Origin: JBGPTF01 sp041490445
Lineage (GTDB): Bacteria > Acidobacteriota > Terriglobia > Acidiferrales > UBA7541
NCBI GenBank assembly: GCA_041490445.1
Contig: JBGPTF010000015.1
Span: forward strand, 47,707-111,706
Length of the DNA: 64,000 nt
Reading direction: 5' to 3'
Positions within the stretch are counted from its first letter, which is position 1. Every line of letters starts with the position of its first letter. A program made the position numbers and the translations under genes. This document shows positions 1 to 7,479 of the stretch, one piece after another. The notes below the pieces were generated by a model. That model had not been told where the DNA came from, searched no databases, and was given only the letters and a program-made list of their open reading frames with translations.

Positions 1-1
1 C

Positions 2-1126
2 TACATCGTGGACGGCAACGGACAAATCATCGCGCATCCCGACACAACCGAAATGGTGCCCGGCCGTGATGTCAGCGATTCCTCGGAGGTCGTCCGCACC
101 TTCGAGGAACAGCCGCAGGGGCTGCGAGCCACGGCCACGATGGAATACACCCTGCTGGAAAAGAACCGGCCCGTTCCCACCACCGGGACGTACAGCACGA
201 TTCCGGAACTGCACTGGGCCGTCATCGCTCAGCGGAGCATGGAGAAAGCCAGCATTGATGCCGGCATGCAGGACCTCAGGTCCCAGGCCCTGCGCTTCGT
301 CATCGGCGTCACTTTCGTGGCGCTGGTGTTCGGGTACCTCTTCGCGCTCGGCATCACGCGCCCCATCCGCGGCCTGGTGGATTCCACGCGCGCTATCAGC
401 CGCGCCGAATTCCACGAGCGCGCCGAGGTGCAAGGCGCCGCCGAAATCAGCGAATTGGCCGAGACGTTCAACAACATGGCTGGCGACATCGAGCTGTATG
501 TCGAGCGCCTGAAGCAGGCCGCCGCAGAGAACCGCGAGCTCTTCCTCGGCTCGATCCGCATGCTCGCGGCCGCCATCGACGAAAAGGATCCCTACACCCG
601 CGGCCATTCCGGGCGCGTCGCGAAGTATTCCGTGATCATCGGCGAACAACTTGGCCTGACTCCCGAAGAGCTTGACCGCCTCCGCATTTCCGCGCTGCTC
701 CATGACGTCGGCAAGATCGGCGTGGACGACCGCGTCCTCAAGAAGCCCGGCACCCTGACCGACGAGGAATTCGATTTGATGAAGCAGCACCCGGCGAAGG
801 GCGCGAACATCATGCGGCCGGTCGCGCAACTCAAGGACATGCTCCCCGGCATCGAATTGCACCACGAACACATGGATGGGCGCGGATACCCCTACGGCCT
901 GCACGGCGAAGATATTCCGATGATGGCCCGCATCATTGCCGTCTCGGACACCTTCGATGCCATGACCACGAACCGGCCATATCAATCCGCCAAGGAAGCG
1001 GACTACGCGCTCGAACTGATTCTCAAGCTGTCGGGCACGAAGTTTGATCCCGCTGTCACCGCAGCGCTCGACTCCGCGGTGCGTGCAGGACTCTTGCACA
1101 CCACCGCCGCCCTCGTCGAAGTCTAG
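2..1126 (+). CDS. HD-GYP domain phosphodiesterase with HAMP domain, 5' truncated by window edge
   Basis: The reading frame is open to the first base of the window, so the true start lies upstream. The visible part begins in an extracytoplasmic sensor domain of Cache type (VDGNGQIIAHP). One membrane helix follows at about residues 97-116, then a HAMP linker (ITRPIRGL), a short coiled segment and a full HD-GYP domain. The metal-binding signatures HDVGKIG (about 222-228) and HHEHMDGRGYP (about 285-295) are intact. HD-GYP proteins hydrolyse cyclic di-GMP, so this is probably a membrane-bound sensor that lowers c-di-GMP in response to an external ligand. The ligand cannot be guessed. Confidence 0.9.
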   Translation, partial: YIVDGNGQIIAHPDTTEMVPGRDVSDSSEVVRTFEEQPQGLRATATMEYTLLEKNRPVPTTGTYSTIPELHWAVIAQRSMEKASIDAGMQDLRSQALRFVIGVTFVALVFGYLFALGITRPIRGLVDSTRAISRAEFHERAEVQGAAEISELAETFNNMAGDIELYVERLKQAAAENRELFLGSIRMLAAAIDEKDPYTRGHSGRVAKYSVIIGEQLGLTPEELDRLRISALLHDVGKIGVDDRVLKKPGTLTDEEFDLMKQHPAKGANIMRPVAQLKDMLPGIELHHEHMDGRGYPYGLHGEDIPMMARIIAVSDTFDAMTTNRPYQSAKEADYALELILKLSGTKFDPAVTAALDSAVRAGLLHTTAALVEV

Positions 1127-1225
1127 CCGCTCCCTTTCCTGCGCGATCCTCGCGGAACACCCAACCGGAGCGCCCTCTGCTAGAATGGCTGGCTTCGCGT
1201 GCGCCTTGGCCGCGCGCCGTCTGCC

Positions 1226-2167
1226 ATGATCTCGCTCTTCGGAAAACCCGGACCATCGCTGCTCGAACGGCTGAAGCAGTCCGTTACGAAGACTCGCTCG
1301 GAACTGGCCGCCAAAGTCGAACAGATCCTCACCGGCGACCGGCCGGTTGATCCCGCGGTCCTCAGCCAGCTCGAGGCCGCGCTGCTTTCGGCCGACATCG
1401 GCGTGGCCACGACGCGCGAAGTACTTGCGGCGCTGCGCCAGCAGGTGAACGAACGCGCCCTCGCCGGCTCCGCGGAGTTCCGGGCGGAACTGAAGAACCA
1501 GATCCTGCGCGTCCTGGCAACGCCAGCCGTTTCTTCGAACGGGCAAACGGACGCCGCGCCGCGCGTGATCTTCGTTGTCGGCGTAAACGGCTCCGGAAAA
1601 ACGACGACGATCGGCAAGCTGGCGCACCGGTTGAAACAGGAAGGCCGCACCGTGCTGCTCTGCGCCGCCGATACGTTTCGCGCCGCCGCCGCGGAACAGC
1701 TCGACATCTGGGCGCGGCGCGCCGGCGCGGACTTGATCAAGCAGAAGCCCGGCGCCGATCCCGCCGCGGTCGTCTACGACGCGCTTGTCGCCGCGCGTGC
1801 ACGCCATGCGGATGCCGTGATCGTGGACACTGCCGGCCGGCTGCATACAAAATCGAATCTGATGGCCGAACTCGAAAAAATGAAGCGCACCGCCGCGAAG
1901 CTCATTCCCGGCGCGCCGCACGACGTTCTTCTGGTGATGGACGCGACCACCGGCCAGAACGGGCTTTCCCAGGCGCGCGAATTCACCGGCCATGTCGGTG
2001 TCACCGGCATCGTGCTGACGAAACTCGACGGCACGGCGAAGGGCGGCATTGTCGTGGCCATCGCGCGCGAAATTGGCCTGCCGATCCGCTTCGTCGGCAC
2101 CGGCGAACAGATAGACGATCTGGTGCCCTTTGACGCGCAAACCTTCGTCAATTCGCTCTTCGACTGA
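1226..2167 (+). CDS. ftsY: Signal recognition particle receptor FtsY
   Basis: A 313-residue SRP-type GTPase. It has the N-domain helices, then the P-loop GVNGSGKTT (119-126), the DTFRAAAAEQL insertion-box region, DTAGRL (G3) and TKLDGTAKGG (G4/closing loop). FtsY docks the ribosome-SRP complex at the membrane and activates Ffh. The ATG at 1226 is chosen because the protein then starts directly with the short amphipathic N-terminus. A GTG at 1199 would add nine residues without homology value. The acidic A domain of enterobacterial FtsY is absent, as is common outside Proteobacteria. ribD starts just downstream. Confidence 0.95.
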   Translation: MISLFGKPGPSLLERLKQSVTKTRSELAAKVEQILTGDRPVDPAVLSQLEAALLSADIGVATTREVLAALRQQVNERALAGSAEFRAELKNQILRVLATPAVSSNGQTDAAPRVIFVVGVNGSGKTTTIGKLAHRLKQEGRTVLLCAADTFRAAAAEQLDIWARRAGADLIKQKPGADPAAVVYDALVAARARHADAVIVDTAGRLHTKSNLMAELEKMKRTAAKLIPGAPHDVLLVMDATTGQNGLSQAREFTGHVGVTGIVLTKLDGTAKGGIVVAIAREIGLPIRFVGTGEQIDDLVPFDAQTFVNSLFD

Positions 2168-2204
2168 CACGGTCGCACCCAGCCAGTCACCTGACGCGCG
2201 CTGG

Positions 2205-3287
2205 ATGGACCGCGCACTCGCGCTCGCCCGCCGCGGCGAAGCGCTTGCCCACCCGAATCCGCTGGTCGGCGCAGTGCTCGTGAAGCGCGGCCGCATTGTC
2301 GGCGAAGGCTTTCATCGTTACGAAGGCCGCGCGCACGCCGAAGTGCTTGCGATGGAACAAGCGGGCAAAGCGGCGCGTGGCGCAACGCTCTATGTGAATC
2401 TCGAGCCCTGCTGCCACACCGGCCGCACCGCTCCGTGTACGCCAGCGATTCTCGCGGCGGGAATCACGCGCGTCGTCGCGGCGATGCGTGACCCGAATCG
2501 CGCGGTCTCCGGCCGCGGATTCGCCCGCTTGCGGCGGGCCGGCGTGAAGGTGACGGCCGGCGTGCGCGAGGAAGAAGCGCGGCGCTTGAATGAGCCATTC
2601 GCCTGCTGGATTCGCACGCGGCGGCCGTTCGTCACGCTGAAGTCCGCGGCGACGCTCGACGGCCGGATCGGATTGCCGGGCCATTCCGTGACGTGGATCA
2701 CCTCGCCCGCATCCCGTGAAGAAGTCCAGCGCCTGCGCCACGCCTCCGATGCACTGCTCACCGGCATCGGCACCGTTCTCGCCGATGATCCGCGCCTCAC
2801 CGATCGCACCGGCCGCCCGCGCCGCCGCCCGCTTCTGCGCGTGATTCTCGATTCGCGCTTGCGCCTTCCGCTGCGCTCGAAGCTGGTGCGTTCGGCTCGC
2901 GGCGACGTCCTCGTCTTCACCACGCGGCCGGAAAACTCCGCGCGGGCGCGCGCATTGCGGCGGGCAGGCGTCGAAGTGGTGCGCGTTCGCAGCGATCGCG
3001 GGCGCGTGGATTTGCGGACCGCTCTGCGCGAGTTGGGCCGCCGCGAAATCCTGAGCGTCCTCCTCGAAGGCGGCGCGGAATTGAATGGCGCCGCCCTCCG
3101 CGCCGGAATCGTGGATAAGATCATCCTGTTCCTTGCCCCGAAAATCCTGGGCAGCGCCGCCGTCCCTTTTGCCGCTGGCCCCTTCGGCTCCAGCCCCTGG
3201 CGCTCTCTCGCCGCCGCGCCAACTCTTCGCATTTCCCGCATCGCGCGCTTTGGCCCCGACCTCATGCTCGAAGTTTACCTGCCGTAG
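2205..3287 (+). CDS. ribD: Riboflavin biosynthesis bifunctional deaminase/reductase RibD
   Basis: About 360 residues. The N-terminal cytidine-deaminase-like domain has HAEVLAM and PCCHTGRTAPC, which hold the zinc ligands and catalytic glutamate. The C-terminal domain is a dihydrofolate-reductase-like pyrimidine reductase (TLKSAATLDGRIG, GIGTVLADDPRLT, LLEGGAELNGAAL). It performs the deamination and side-chain reduction steps after GTP cyclohydrolase II. The ATG at 2205 gives the usual N-terminus (MDRALALARRG). The frame is open back to a TTG at 2130 that would overlap ftsY. The last residues and stop codon fall inside a 20-bp tandem repeat. Confidence 0.93.
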   Translation: MDRALALARRGEALAHPNPLVGAVLVKRGRIVGEGFHRYEGRAHAEVLAMEQAGKAARGATLYVNLEPCCHTGRTAPCTPAILAAGITRVVAAMRDPNRAVSGRGFARLRRAGVKVTAGVREEEARRLNEPFACWIRTRRPFVTLKSAATLDGRIGLPGHSVTWITSPASREEVQRLRHASDALLTGIGTVLADDPRLTDRTGRPRRRPLLRVILDSRLRLPLRSKLVRSARGDVLVFTTRPENSARARALRRAGVEVVRVRSDRGRVDLRTALRELGRREILSVLLEGGAELNGAALRAGIVDKIILFLAPKILGSAAVPFAAGPFGSSPWRSLAAAPTLRISRIARFGPDLMLEVYLP

Positions 3288-3337
3288 GCACGGCTTGCCT
3301 GCCGTAGGCATGGCTCGTCTGCCGCAGGCATGGCCTC
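3278..3337. repeat. Three tandem copies of a 20-bp unit across the ribD stop codon
   Basis: Units at 3278-3297, 3298-3317 and 3318-3337 share the core CTGCCGTAGGCATGGC, with 2-4 differences per copy. Each unit contains the small inverted repeat GCC-GTA-GGC. The first copy supplies the last codons and the TAG stop of ribD (3285-3287), so the array expanded at the 3' edge of the gene. Confidence 0.8.
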
Positions 3338-3597
3338 ACTCCGCTCCTCTCGCGACCTCTTTAATCCCACGCGCCTCCCCGCTCCCAGCGCGCTCTGTCA
3401 GTCCAAACCTTGGCCACAGCTTGACCGGGGTGAGGAATCTGCTTCTCCCGACCGACGCACCTGACCCGTCAGCGTCGAGAGTAGCTATTTCCTATCTTAG
3501 GTTTTATTTAGACAAGGGACGAGTTCGCCGCGAACGTCGCCTTGCAGAAACCTGATAAATTACGGGGAGGATAGAACCAGAGAAGACCGGACGCAAA
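3338..3597. other. Gene-free stretch between ribD and the retron
   Basis: No convincing coding frame. Composition changes from the GC-rich host style to more AT-rich sequence at about 3480, which probably marks the right-hand limit of the inserted retron block. I saw no clear terminator hairpin with a T-run for the reverse transcriptase gene that ends at 3598. Confidence 0.5.
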
Positions 3598-4512
3598 TTA
3601 CATGCCGATCGACCCCATGACGCCGGGGCCGTACTTTTTCTTCAACGCTTCAACGAAGCTCGGCTCTACTGACCGAATGTAGGACAAGACTCCTCCAAGG
3701 CTGGTCTTCTCCTTATCCGAAAGGAGACCCCGTGTAAAACGATAGACTAAAGACTTCACCGTCCGTTTCCTTGCCCGACCGACGGAGATCTGTTTCGTAG
3801 GAGTCAAGACCAGACCCGTGACCAAGCGTAGTCTTTTTCGCGAAGTGAACACAGTCTTATCCCCGTTAAGATGAAGTTGTGGCGAATGACGTCGTGCTAT
3901 GTCAGCCCGAAGTTGCTCGAGCAAACCTGCCAACAAGTTACGTTTATCTGTCGAAAAGCAAAGATCGTCGGCGTAGCGGGAGTAGGCGATTCCTTCGGCC
4001 TCAGACCGCGTGGCCCAATCTCTGTCAAACTCAAACATGACCACGTTTGATAAGATAGGGGAACTCGGCGCACCTATGGTCAAACAGCCTTTCCTACACA
4101 CTAAGAGGCGAATTAGCTCATAGTCCGACTCCGTCGTGATGACACCACTCAAGGTGTCCGCGCTGCGCCTTAGGACGTTGACTACATCAGTTCCCAGGAT
4201 CGACGGGAAGAAATTCGTAAAGTCGAGCTTGAGAAGGAAATTGTGGCGAGAATGCAGGCTTGCATGTTGCGCGATGTTTCGTCCCTCGCGATAGCCATAC
4301 ACCGCCTCGTGGACCGGAAGACGCTCGAACACGTTCTTGGCGAGCCAGCGTTGAATCAGCTTCAGTTCCCTCGAGGGGTGATGAATCTCACGTTCGCCGC
4401 CACCTTTCTTGGGTATCTTGAACGAAAAATATCGATGTGAAGCGGTCTTGGCCAGACCTCCAACATAGCTCTCAGCGATCCCAAGGTCGCGCGCAATGAG
4501 CCTTAATATCAT
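3598..4512 (-). CDS. Retron reverse transcriptase
   Basis: A 304-residue reverse transcriptase of the compact retron type. Visible motifs in order: RT2-like KGGGEREIHHPS (36-47), HASLH (83-87) in the place of the retron NAxxH motif of region X, the palm aspartate in KLDFTNFFPSI (D97), GAPSSPILSN (148-156), the catalytic YADD (180-183) and VTG (231-233), the region-Y hallmark of retron enzymes. It should copy part of the upstream RNA into msDNA, primed by the 2'-OH of a specific guanosine. Its ATG overlaps the effector stop by 4 bp (ATGA, 4509-4512), so the two are cotranslated. Base composition is clearly more AT-rich than the neighbouring core genes, a sign of transfer. Confidence 0.93.
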   Translation of the reverse strand: MILRLIARDLGIAESYVGGLAKTASHRYFSFKIPKKGGGEREIHHPSRELKLIQRWLAKNVFERLPVHEAVYGYREGRNIAQHASLHSRHNFLLKLDFTNFFPSILGTDVVNVLRRSADTLSGVITTESDYELIRLLVCRKGCLTIGAPSSPILSNVVMFEFDRDWATRSEAEGIAYSRYADDLCFSTDKRNLLAGLLEQLRADIARRHSPQLHLNGDKTVFTSRKRLRLVTGLVLTPTKQISVGRARKRTVKSLVYRFTRGLLSDKEKTSLGGVLSYIRSVEPSFVEALKKKYGPGVMGSIGM

Positions 4513-5417
4513 GATGAGGCCCAGGTTCTTACCGCATCGTACAATTCAGGCCGATGACTCTGATAGTATTCCGTCACGCGGGCAATTAGGTCTTCTTTCT
4601 TGTTGGCAACCTCAAATTCCAACATTGTTCCCCGGCCCTTCGCCAGGGCATAGCGACCTCCCACTTCTCTTACGTATTCCGCACCAACCAAAATGGACAG
4701 CAAGCGGCTCACACTCTCCCAACTGGCCGAGCCGAACGTTTCCTTAATTGCATAACGCAAATCCCCCAGGGTCGCCAACCTGAGGAGATTGAGCATTTCG
4801 AGAATCACTATCAATCTCTGTTTATGATCCAAATCACGATATCCCGCATACGTGAACCGTTGCCTCCTCTCGACCGCTTTCCATGCGTTCAAATGTCGAT
4901 TGATAGCCGCAAAATCGTCTAATGGGTCGGCAATCCTGATATCAATCCTCGGGCTAAATCTCGACTTCGAATCAATGCTCCTAAGTGGGCCAAGATTCAA
5001 GAACGACTGCACACCTCGATAGGTCGAGTCGTTCGCCACGATCGTCTTTGCTGGGATGTGCTGCGAACCGGAGAAAAATCCAACCTCCGCGTAAGACCCG
5101 GGGCTTTCTGGGAAGATGACAACGATATCTGCAACCTCTGCAATGAGCTTCTCGAAAGCTCCCAGGTTCACCGCGCGAGTGGGCTTGTGGGACCGCACTT
5201 GTTTGAACGCTTCTTCAGCTAGGATGACAATGAAGTCAGGGAGTTCGCATTTGGACCAATCGAGGAATTTGCGGCGAAGCGTAAGCTCTGGACCGTCAAC
5301 GGGACCGCCGCAGACGAAGAGAAAGAACGTCTGCCTGCTATCGAAGACGGCGCCTGTGAACGCGCTCTTTAATTCTGCAAGCAGCCTATCAGCGGCAGGA
5401 TGGGAGAATACCCCCAT
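4509..5417 (-). CDS. Retron effector, nucleoside-deoxyribosyltransferase-like domain plus winged-helix domain
   Basis: 302 residues. The N-terminal half has the fold pattern of nucleoside 2-deoxyribosyltransferases: a beta strand FFLFVCGGP (31-39) and the active-site-like loop IFPESPGSYAEVGFF (101-115), in which E111 is the candidate catalytic glutamate. The C-terminal part (about 200-280, RLIVILEMLNLLRLATLGDLRYAIKETFG onward) looks like a winged helix. This two-part architecture and length match effectors of type II retrons such as Ec86/Eco1, in which the toxin is held inactive by RT-msDNA and attacks a nucleotide such as NAD when released. Gene order RNA-effector-RT also matches. Assignment is by motif memory, not alignment. 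The activity is inferred. Confidence 0.85.
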   Translation of the reverse strand: MGVFSHPAADRLLAELKSAFTGAVFDSRQTFFLFVCGGPVDGPELTLRRKFLDWSKCELPDFIVILAEEAFKQVRSHKPTRAVNLGAFEKLIAEVADIVVIFPESPGSYAEVGFFSGSQHIPAKTIVANDSTYRGVQSFLNLGPLRSIDSKSRFSPRIDIRIADPLDDFAAINRHLNAWKAVERRQRFTYAGYRDLDHKQRLIVILEMLNLLRLATLGDLRYAIKETFGSASWESVSRLLSILVGAEYVREVGGRYALAKGRGTMLEFEVANKKEDLIARVTEYYQSHRPELYDAVRTWASS

Positions 5418-5424
5418 TATTCGG

Positions 5425-5585
5425 GTGCCTCTTACTCACGCGTAGCGGCGGCGGCGGCGGCCAGCGTATAGCTGGACGGCGGCGGCGCCGCTATTAGAAT
5501 CCCACGCAATGCAGTTCGGCCTGGCTGTAAGCCCGGCACAGAGCCAATTGCCACTAACCCAAGACAAGGCTCAACTAGGAGGCAC
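5425..5585 (-). ncRNA. Retron msr-msd RNA (about 161 nt)
   Basis: Read on the minus strand the candidate starts with GTGCCTCCTA (a1, 5585-5576) and ends with TAAGAGGCAC (a2, 5434-5425). The arms pair over 7 bp, then one mismatch, then 2 bp, as the a1/a2 stem of retrons does. Directly after a1 comes a G (position 5575), the candidate branching guanosine. Then follow a GAGCC/GGCTC stem-loop, a GGCT-TAC-AGCC hairpin, and a long msd-like hairpin closed by TAGCGGCG/CGCCGCTA with an inner CCAGC/GCTGG stem. The internal arms carry GCC triplet runs. A strong promoter lies just upstream and the effector ATG just downstream. Exact ends and the msDNA length need experiment. Confidence 0.8.
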
Positions 5586-5588
5586 ATT

Positions 5589-5618
5589 TATATATTACGC
5601 CATGTAGTCAATCGTCAA
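5589..5618 (-). promoter_or_regulatory. Promoter of the retron
   Basis: On the minus strand TTGACG (5618-5613) is followed after 18 nt by TATATA (5594-5589). An alternative -10 is TAATAT (5597-5592) at 15 nt. The predicted transcript start falls at or next to the first base of the a1 repeat, as expected for a retron RNA. Confidence 0.7.
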
Positions 5619-5844
5619 GCGCTGTCTGCAAGGACGGCAGGAGGTTCCGTGTCCCTCGCCGCAGCCGCCCGCTCGACCACCGAACCAACCTCTATAGGTC
5701 TCTTTGTCCAAGGCTGTCACTTCGCGCGTTCCTCTCTTTTCCCCGCTCTGACACTTTTAACTTTTGACTCTCGACTGCCTTTCTCCCCCAATGTCCACAG
5801 GCACTCCGATTTGCATTTCGCCCCAGGACACGCTACCTTACCCC

Positions 5845-6387
5845 ATGAAATCAACACACGAACGACCCGCCCCGCTCGCTCTCGCCGAGAAATACCAGAC
5901 CGACATCAGCTACCACCAACGCCGCTGCACCATCTGCAGGCACCCGCAGTGCTATTTCATCGAACTCGACTTCCTCGACTGGCGCAGCCCCGCCGCCATC
6001 TCGAAACGCTACGGCATCCGTGACCGCGCCTCTCTCTATCGCCATGCCCACGCCACTGGCCTCTACGCCTATCGCCGCCGCAACATCGCTATGGCGCTCG
6101 ACAATATCATCGAGCGCGCCGACGAAGTCAAAGTCACCGGCAGCGCCGTTGTGCGCGCCGTCCGCGCGCGCACCCGCATCACCGACGAAGGCGAATGGGT
6201 TGATCCGCCCAATCGCAGCATCGTTACGCATCTCAACCCGTCCCGCGACGGCTCGGGCGACCCCTTTGCGCCCCTAAACCGTGCAGGATCAGCAGATGCA
6301 GTTCCGACCTGGCCGGATCGCGACGCCTACTGGACGAAATATCTAACCGCAACAAAAAATCAAACAAAAAGCGAGCCAACCCCTTGA
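5845..6387 (+). CDS. Conserved hypothetical protein with CxxC zinc-ribbon-like N-terminus
   Basis: About 180 residues from the ATG at 5845; earlier ATGs at 5791 and 5764 are possible. Visible features are RRCTICRHPQC (a CxxC-x3-C cluster likely to bind zinc), then DFLDWRSPAAISKRYGIRDRASLYRHAHATGL, which reads like a helix-turn-helix (YG..DRASLYRH), and a helical C-terminal half. I recall similar small proteins as common uncharacterised genes in Acidobacteria. A DNA-binding role, possibly phage terminase small-subunit-like, is plausible but unproven. It is divergently placed from the retron. Confidence 0.7.
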   Translation: MKSTHERPAPLALAEKYQTDISYHQRRCTICRHPQCYFIELDFLDWRSPAAISKRYGIRDRASLYRHAHATGLYAYRRRNIAMALDNIIERADEVKVTGSAVVRAVRARTRITDEGEWVDPPNRSIVTHLNPSRDGSGDPFAPLNRAGSADAVPTWPDRDAYWTKYLTATKNQTKSEPTP

Positions 6388-6453
6388 AAACAAACGGAAG
6401 GCTTCGCGCCAAATCGCAACAAAATCGCACTTTTTCACGATGCGTCATTTCTA

Positions 6454-6479
6454 GGCCCGCGCAGCGCGAATCGCGGGCC
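6454..6479. other. Inverted repeat upstream of ribE
   Basis: GGCCCGCG (6454-6461) and CGCGGGCC (6472-6479) form an 8-bp stem with a 10-nt loop, in a region of repeated GGCCCGC motifs. It is not followed by a T-run and does not resemble the FMN riboswitch. It may act as a weak terminator for the upstream gene. Confidence 0.5.
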
Positions 6480-6529
6480 GTGGCCCGCAGGGTTGCGGGT
6501 GCATACGGGGTGCGCTATAAGAGCTGACC

Positions 6530-7171
6530 ATGTTCACGGGAATCGTTGAAGCGGTCGGCAAGATGGAATCGCTCGAGCGCGGGGGCGAAGGCGGGCGTCT
6601 GCGCGTGCGCGCGGAGCTTGCCGCGTCGCTCGGGCAGGGCTCGAGCATCGCCGTAAACGGCTGCTGCCTGACCGCGGTGGAAATTGGCGACGGCGCATTC
6701 GCCGCGGACCTGTCGGGCGAGACCCTGCGTCGCACGTCCTTCGGCGAGATGAAGCAGGGGTGCGCGGTCAATCTCGAACGGCCGCTCGCAGCCGGCGCGC
6801 CGCTCGGCGGGCATTTCGTTCAGGGTCATGTGGACGGAGTCGGCCAGATCGCGCGGCTCGCGCGCGAGGGCGAAAACTGGTGGCTGTCGGTGCGCGTGCC
6901 GGAAGGGCTGGGGCGCTACGTGGCGATGAAAGGCTCGATCGCGATTGACGGCATCAGTCTGACAGTTGCCACGTGGAGCGACGGCATCCTCGACTGCGCC
7001 ATCATTCCGTTCACTTATGCCAACACGAATCTGCGCGAAAAAACAACCGGCGACGCGGTGAACCTGGAAACCGACATTCTCGCCAAATACGTCGAGCGGC
7101 AACGCGAGGCGGGCCGCGAGCCGGCCCCTTCGCGGCTCACCGTCGCCAGGCTCGTCGAGGAGGGCTTCTAG
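6530..7171 (+). CDS. ribE: Riboflavin synthase alpha subunit
   Basis: 213 residues with the exact family start MFTGIVEAVG and two homologous lumazine-binding halves. The second is marked by GGHFVQGHVDGVG (about 98-110). Other signatures are AVNGCCLTAV in the first half and SIAIDGISLTV in the second. It dismutates two 6,7-dimethyl-8-ribityllumazine molecules to riboflavin. It stands alone here, away from ribD and ribBA. I saw no ribH in the window. Confidence 0.95.
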   Translation: MFTGIVEAVGKMESLERGGEGGRLRVRAELAASLGQGSSIAVNGCCLTAVEIGDGAFAADLSGETLRRTSFGEMKQGCAVNLERPLAAGAPLGGHFVQGHVDGVGQIARLAREGENWWLSVRVPEGLGRYVAMKGSIAIDGISLTVATWSDGILDCAIIPFTYANTNLREKTTGDAVNLETDILAKYVERQREAGREPAPSRLTVARLVEEGF

Positions 7172-7204
7172 AGCGTGGCTCATCAATGTCTTTTCGGGGG
7201 TCGC

Positions 7205-7257
7205 GGCTTTCGCGTTTTGTGCGTCCCGACGCCTTTTGTCGGGAAGCTGCTGAGGGA
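7205..7257. repeat. Dispersed palindromic repeat, copy 1
   Basis: About 53 bp, nearly identical to the reverse complement of 42925-42977. Both carry the hairpin TCCCGAC-N7-GTCGGGA (here 7224-7244) followed by AAGCTGCTGAGGGA. It lies in intergenic DNA and is REP-like. Confidence 0.8.
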
Positions 7258-7315
7258 TCGTTTTCATGGTTCTCACACACACTCTTTAGCCCCTGAAGCC
7301 GGAGCTCTTAACAGG

Positions 7316-7454
7316 GTGTTGAAAAAACGGCTAATGTCGTCATTCCGAGCGCAGCGAGGAACCTCTCTTCGTGAAAATGCGAGGGGAAAGAGAGATTCTT
7401 CGGGCCGTCAAACGGCCCTCAGAATGACGCGGGGTATTTTCCCACAAGCTGTTA
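7316..7454. repeat. MITE-like intergenic repeat, copy 1
   Basis: Begins GTGTTGAAAAAACGGCTAA. It contains an inverted pair TCATTCCGAG (7339-7348) and CTCAGAATGA around an AGCGAGGA block, and ends near CAAGCTGTTA. A related copy with the same outer TTGAAAAA and inner TCATTCCG motifs lies at 26000-26141. Confidence 0.65.
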
Positions 7455-7479
7455 GGACGTCGCGGGGCAAACGCCTCTT

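Noticed and set aside
3085..3555. Plus-strand frame of 156 codons at the ribD end
   Set aside because: It overlaps ribD in another frame and runs through the 20-bp repeats; proline/serine-rich with no motif. A shadow.
5449..5490. GGC/GCC triplet run as a simple microsatellite
   Set aside because: It sits inside a hairpin flanked by a1/a2 repeats between promoter and effector, so it is better explained as part of the retron RNA.
6388..6529. Possible FMN riboswitch before ribE
   Set aside because: The RFN core pattern is not visible. Only a GC-rich 8-bp inverted repeat is present.
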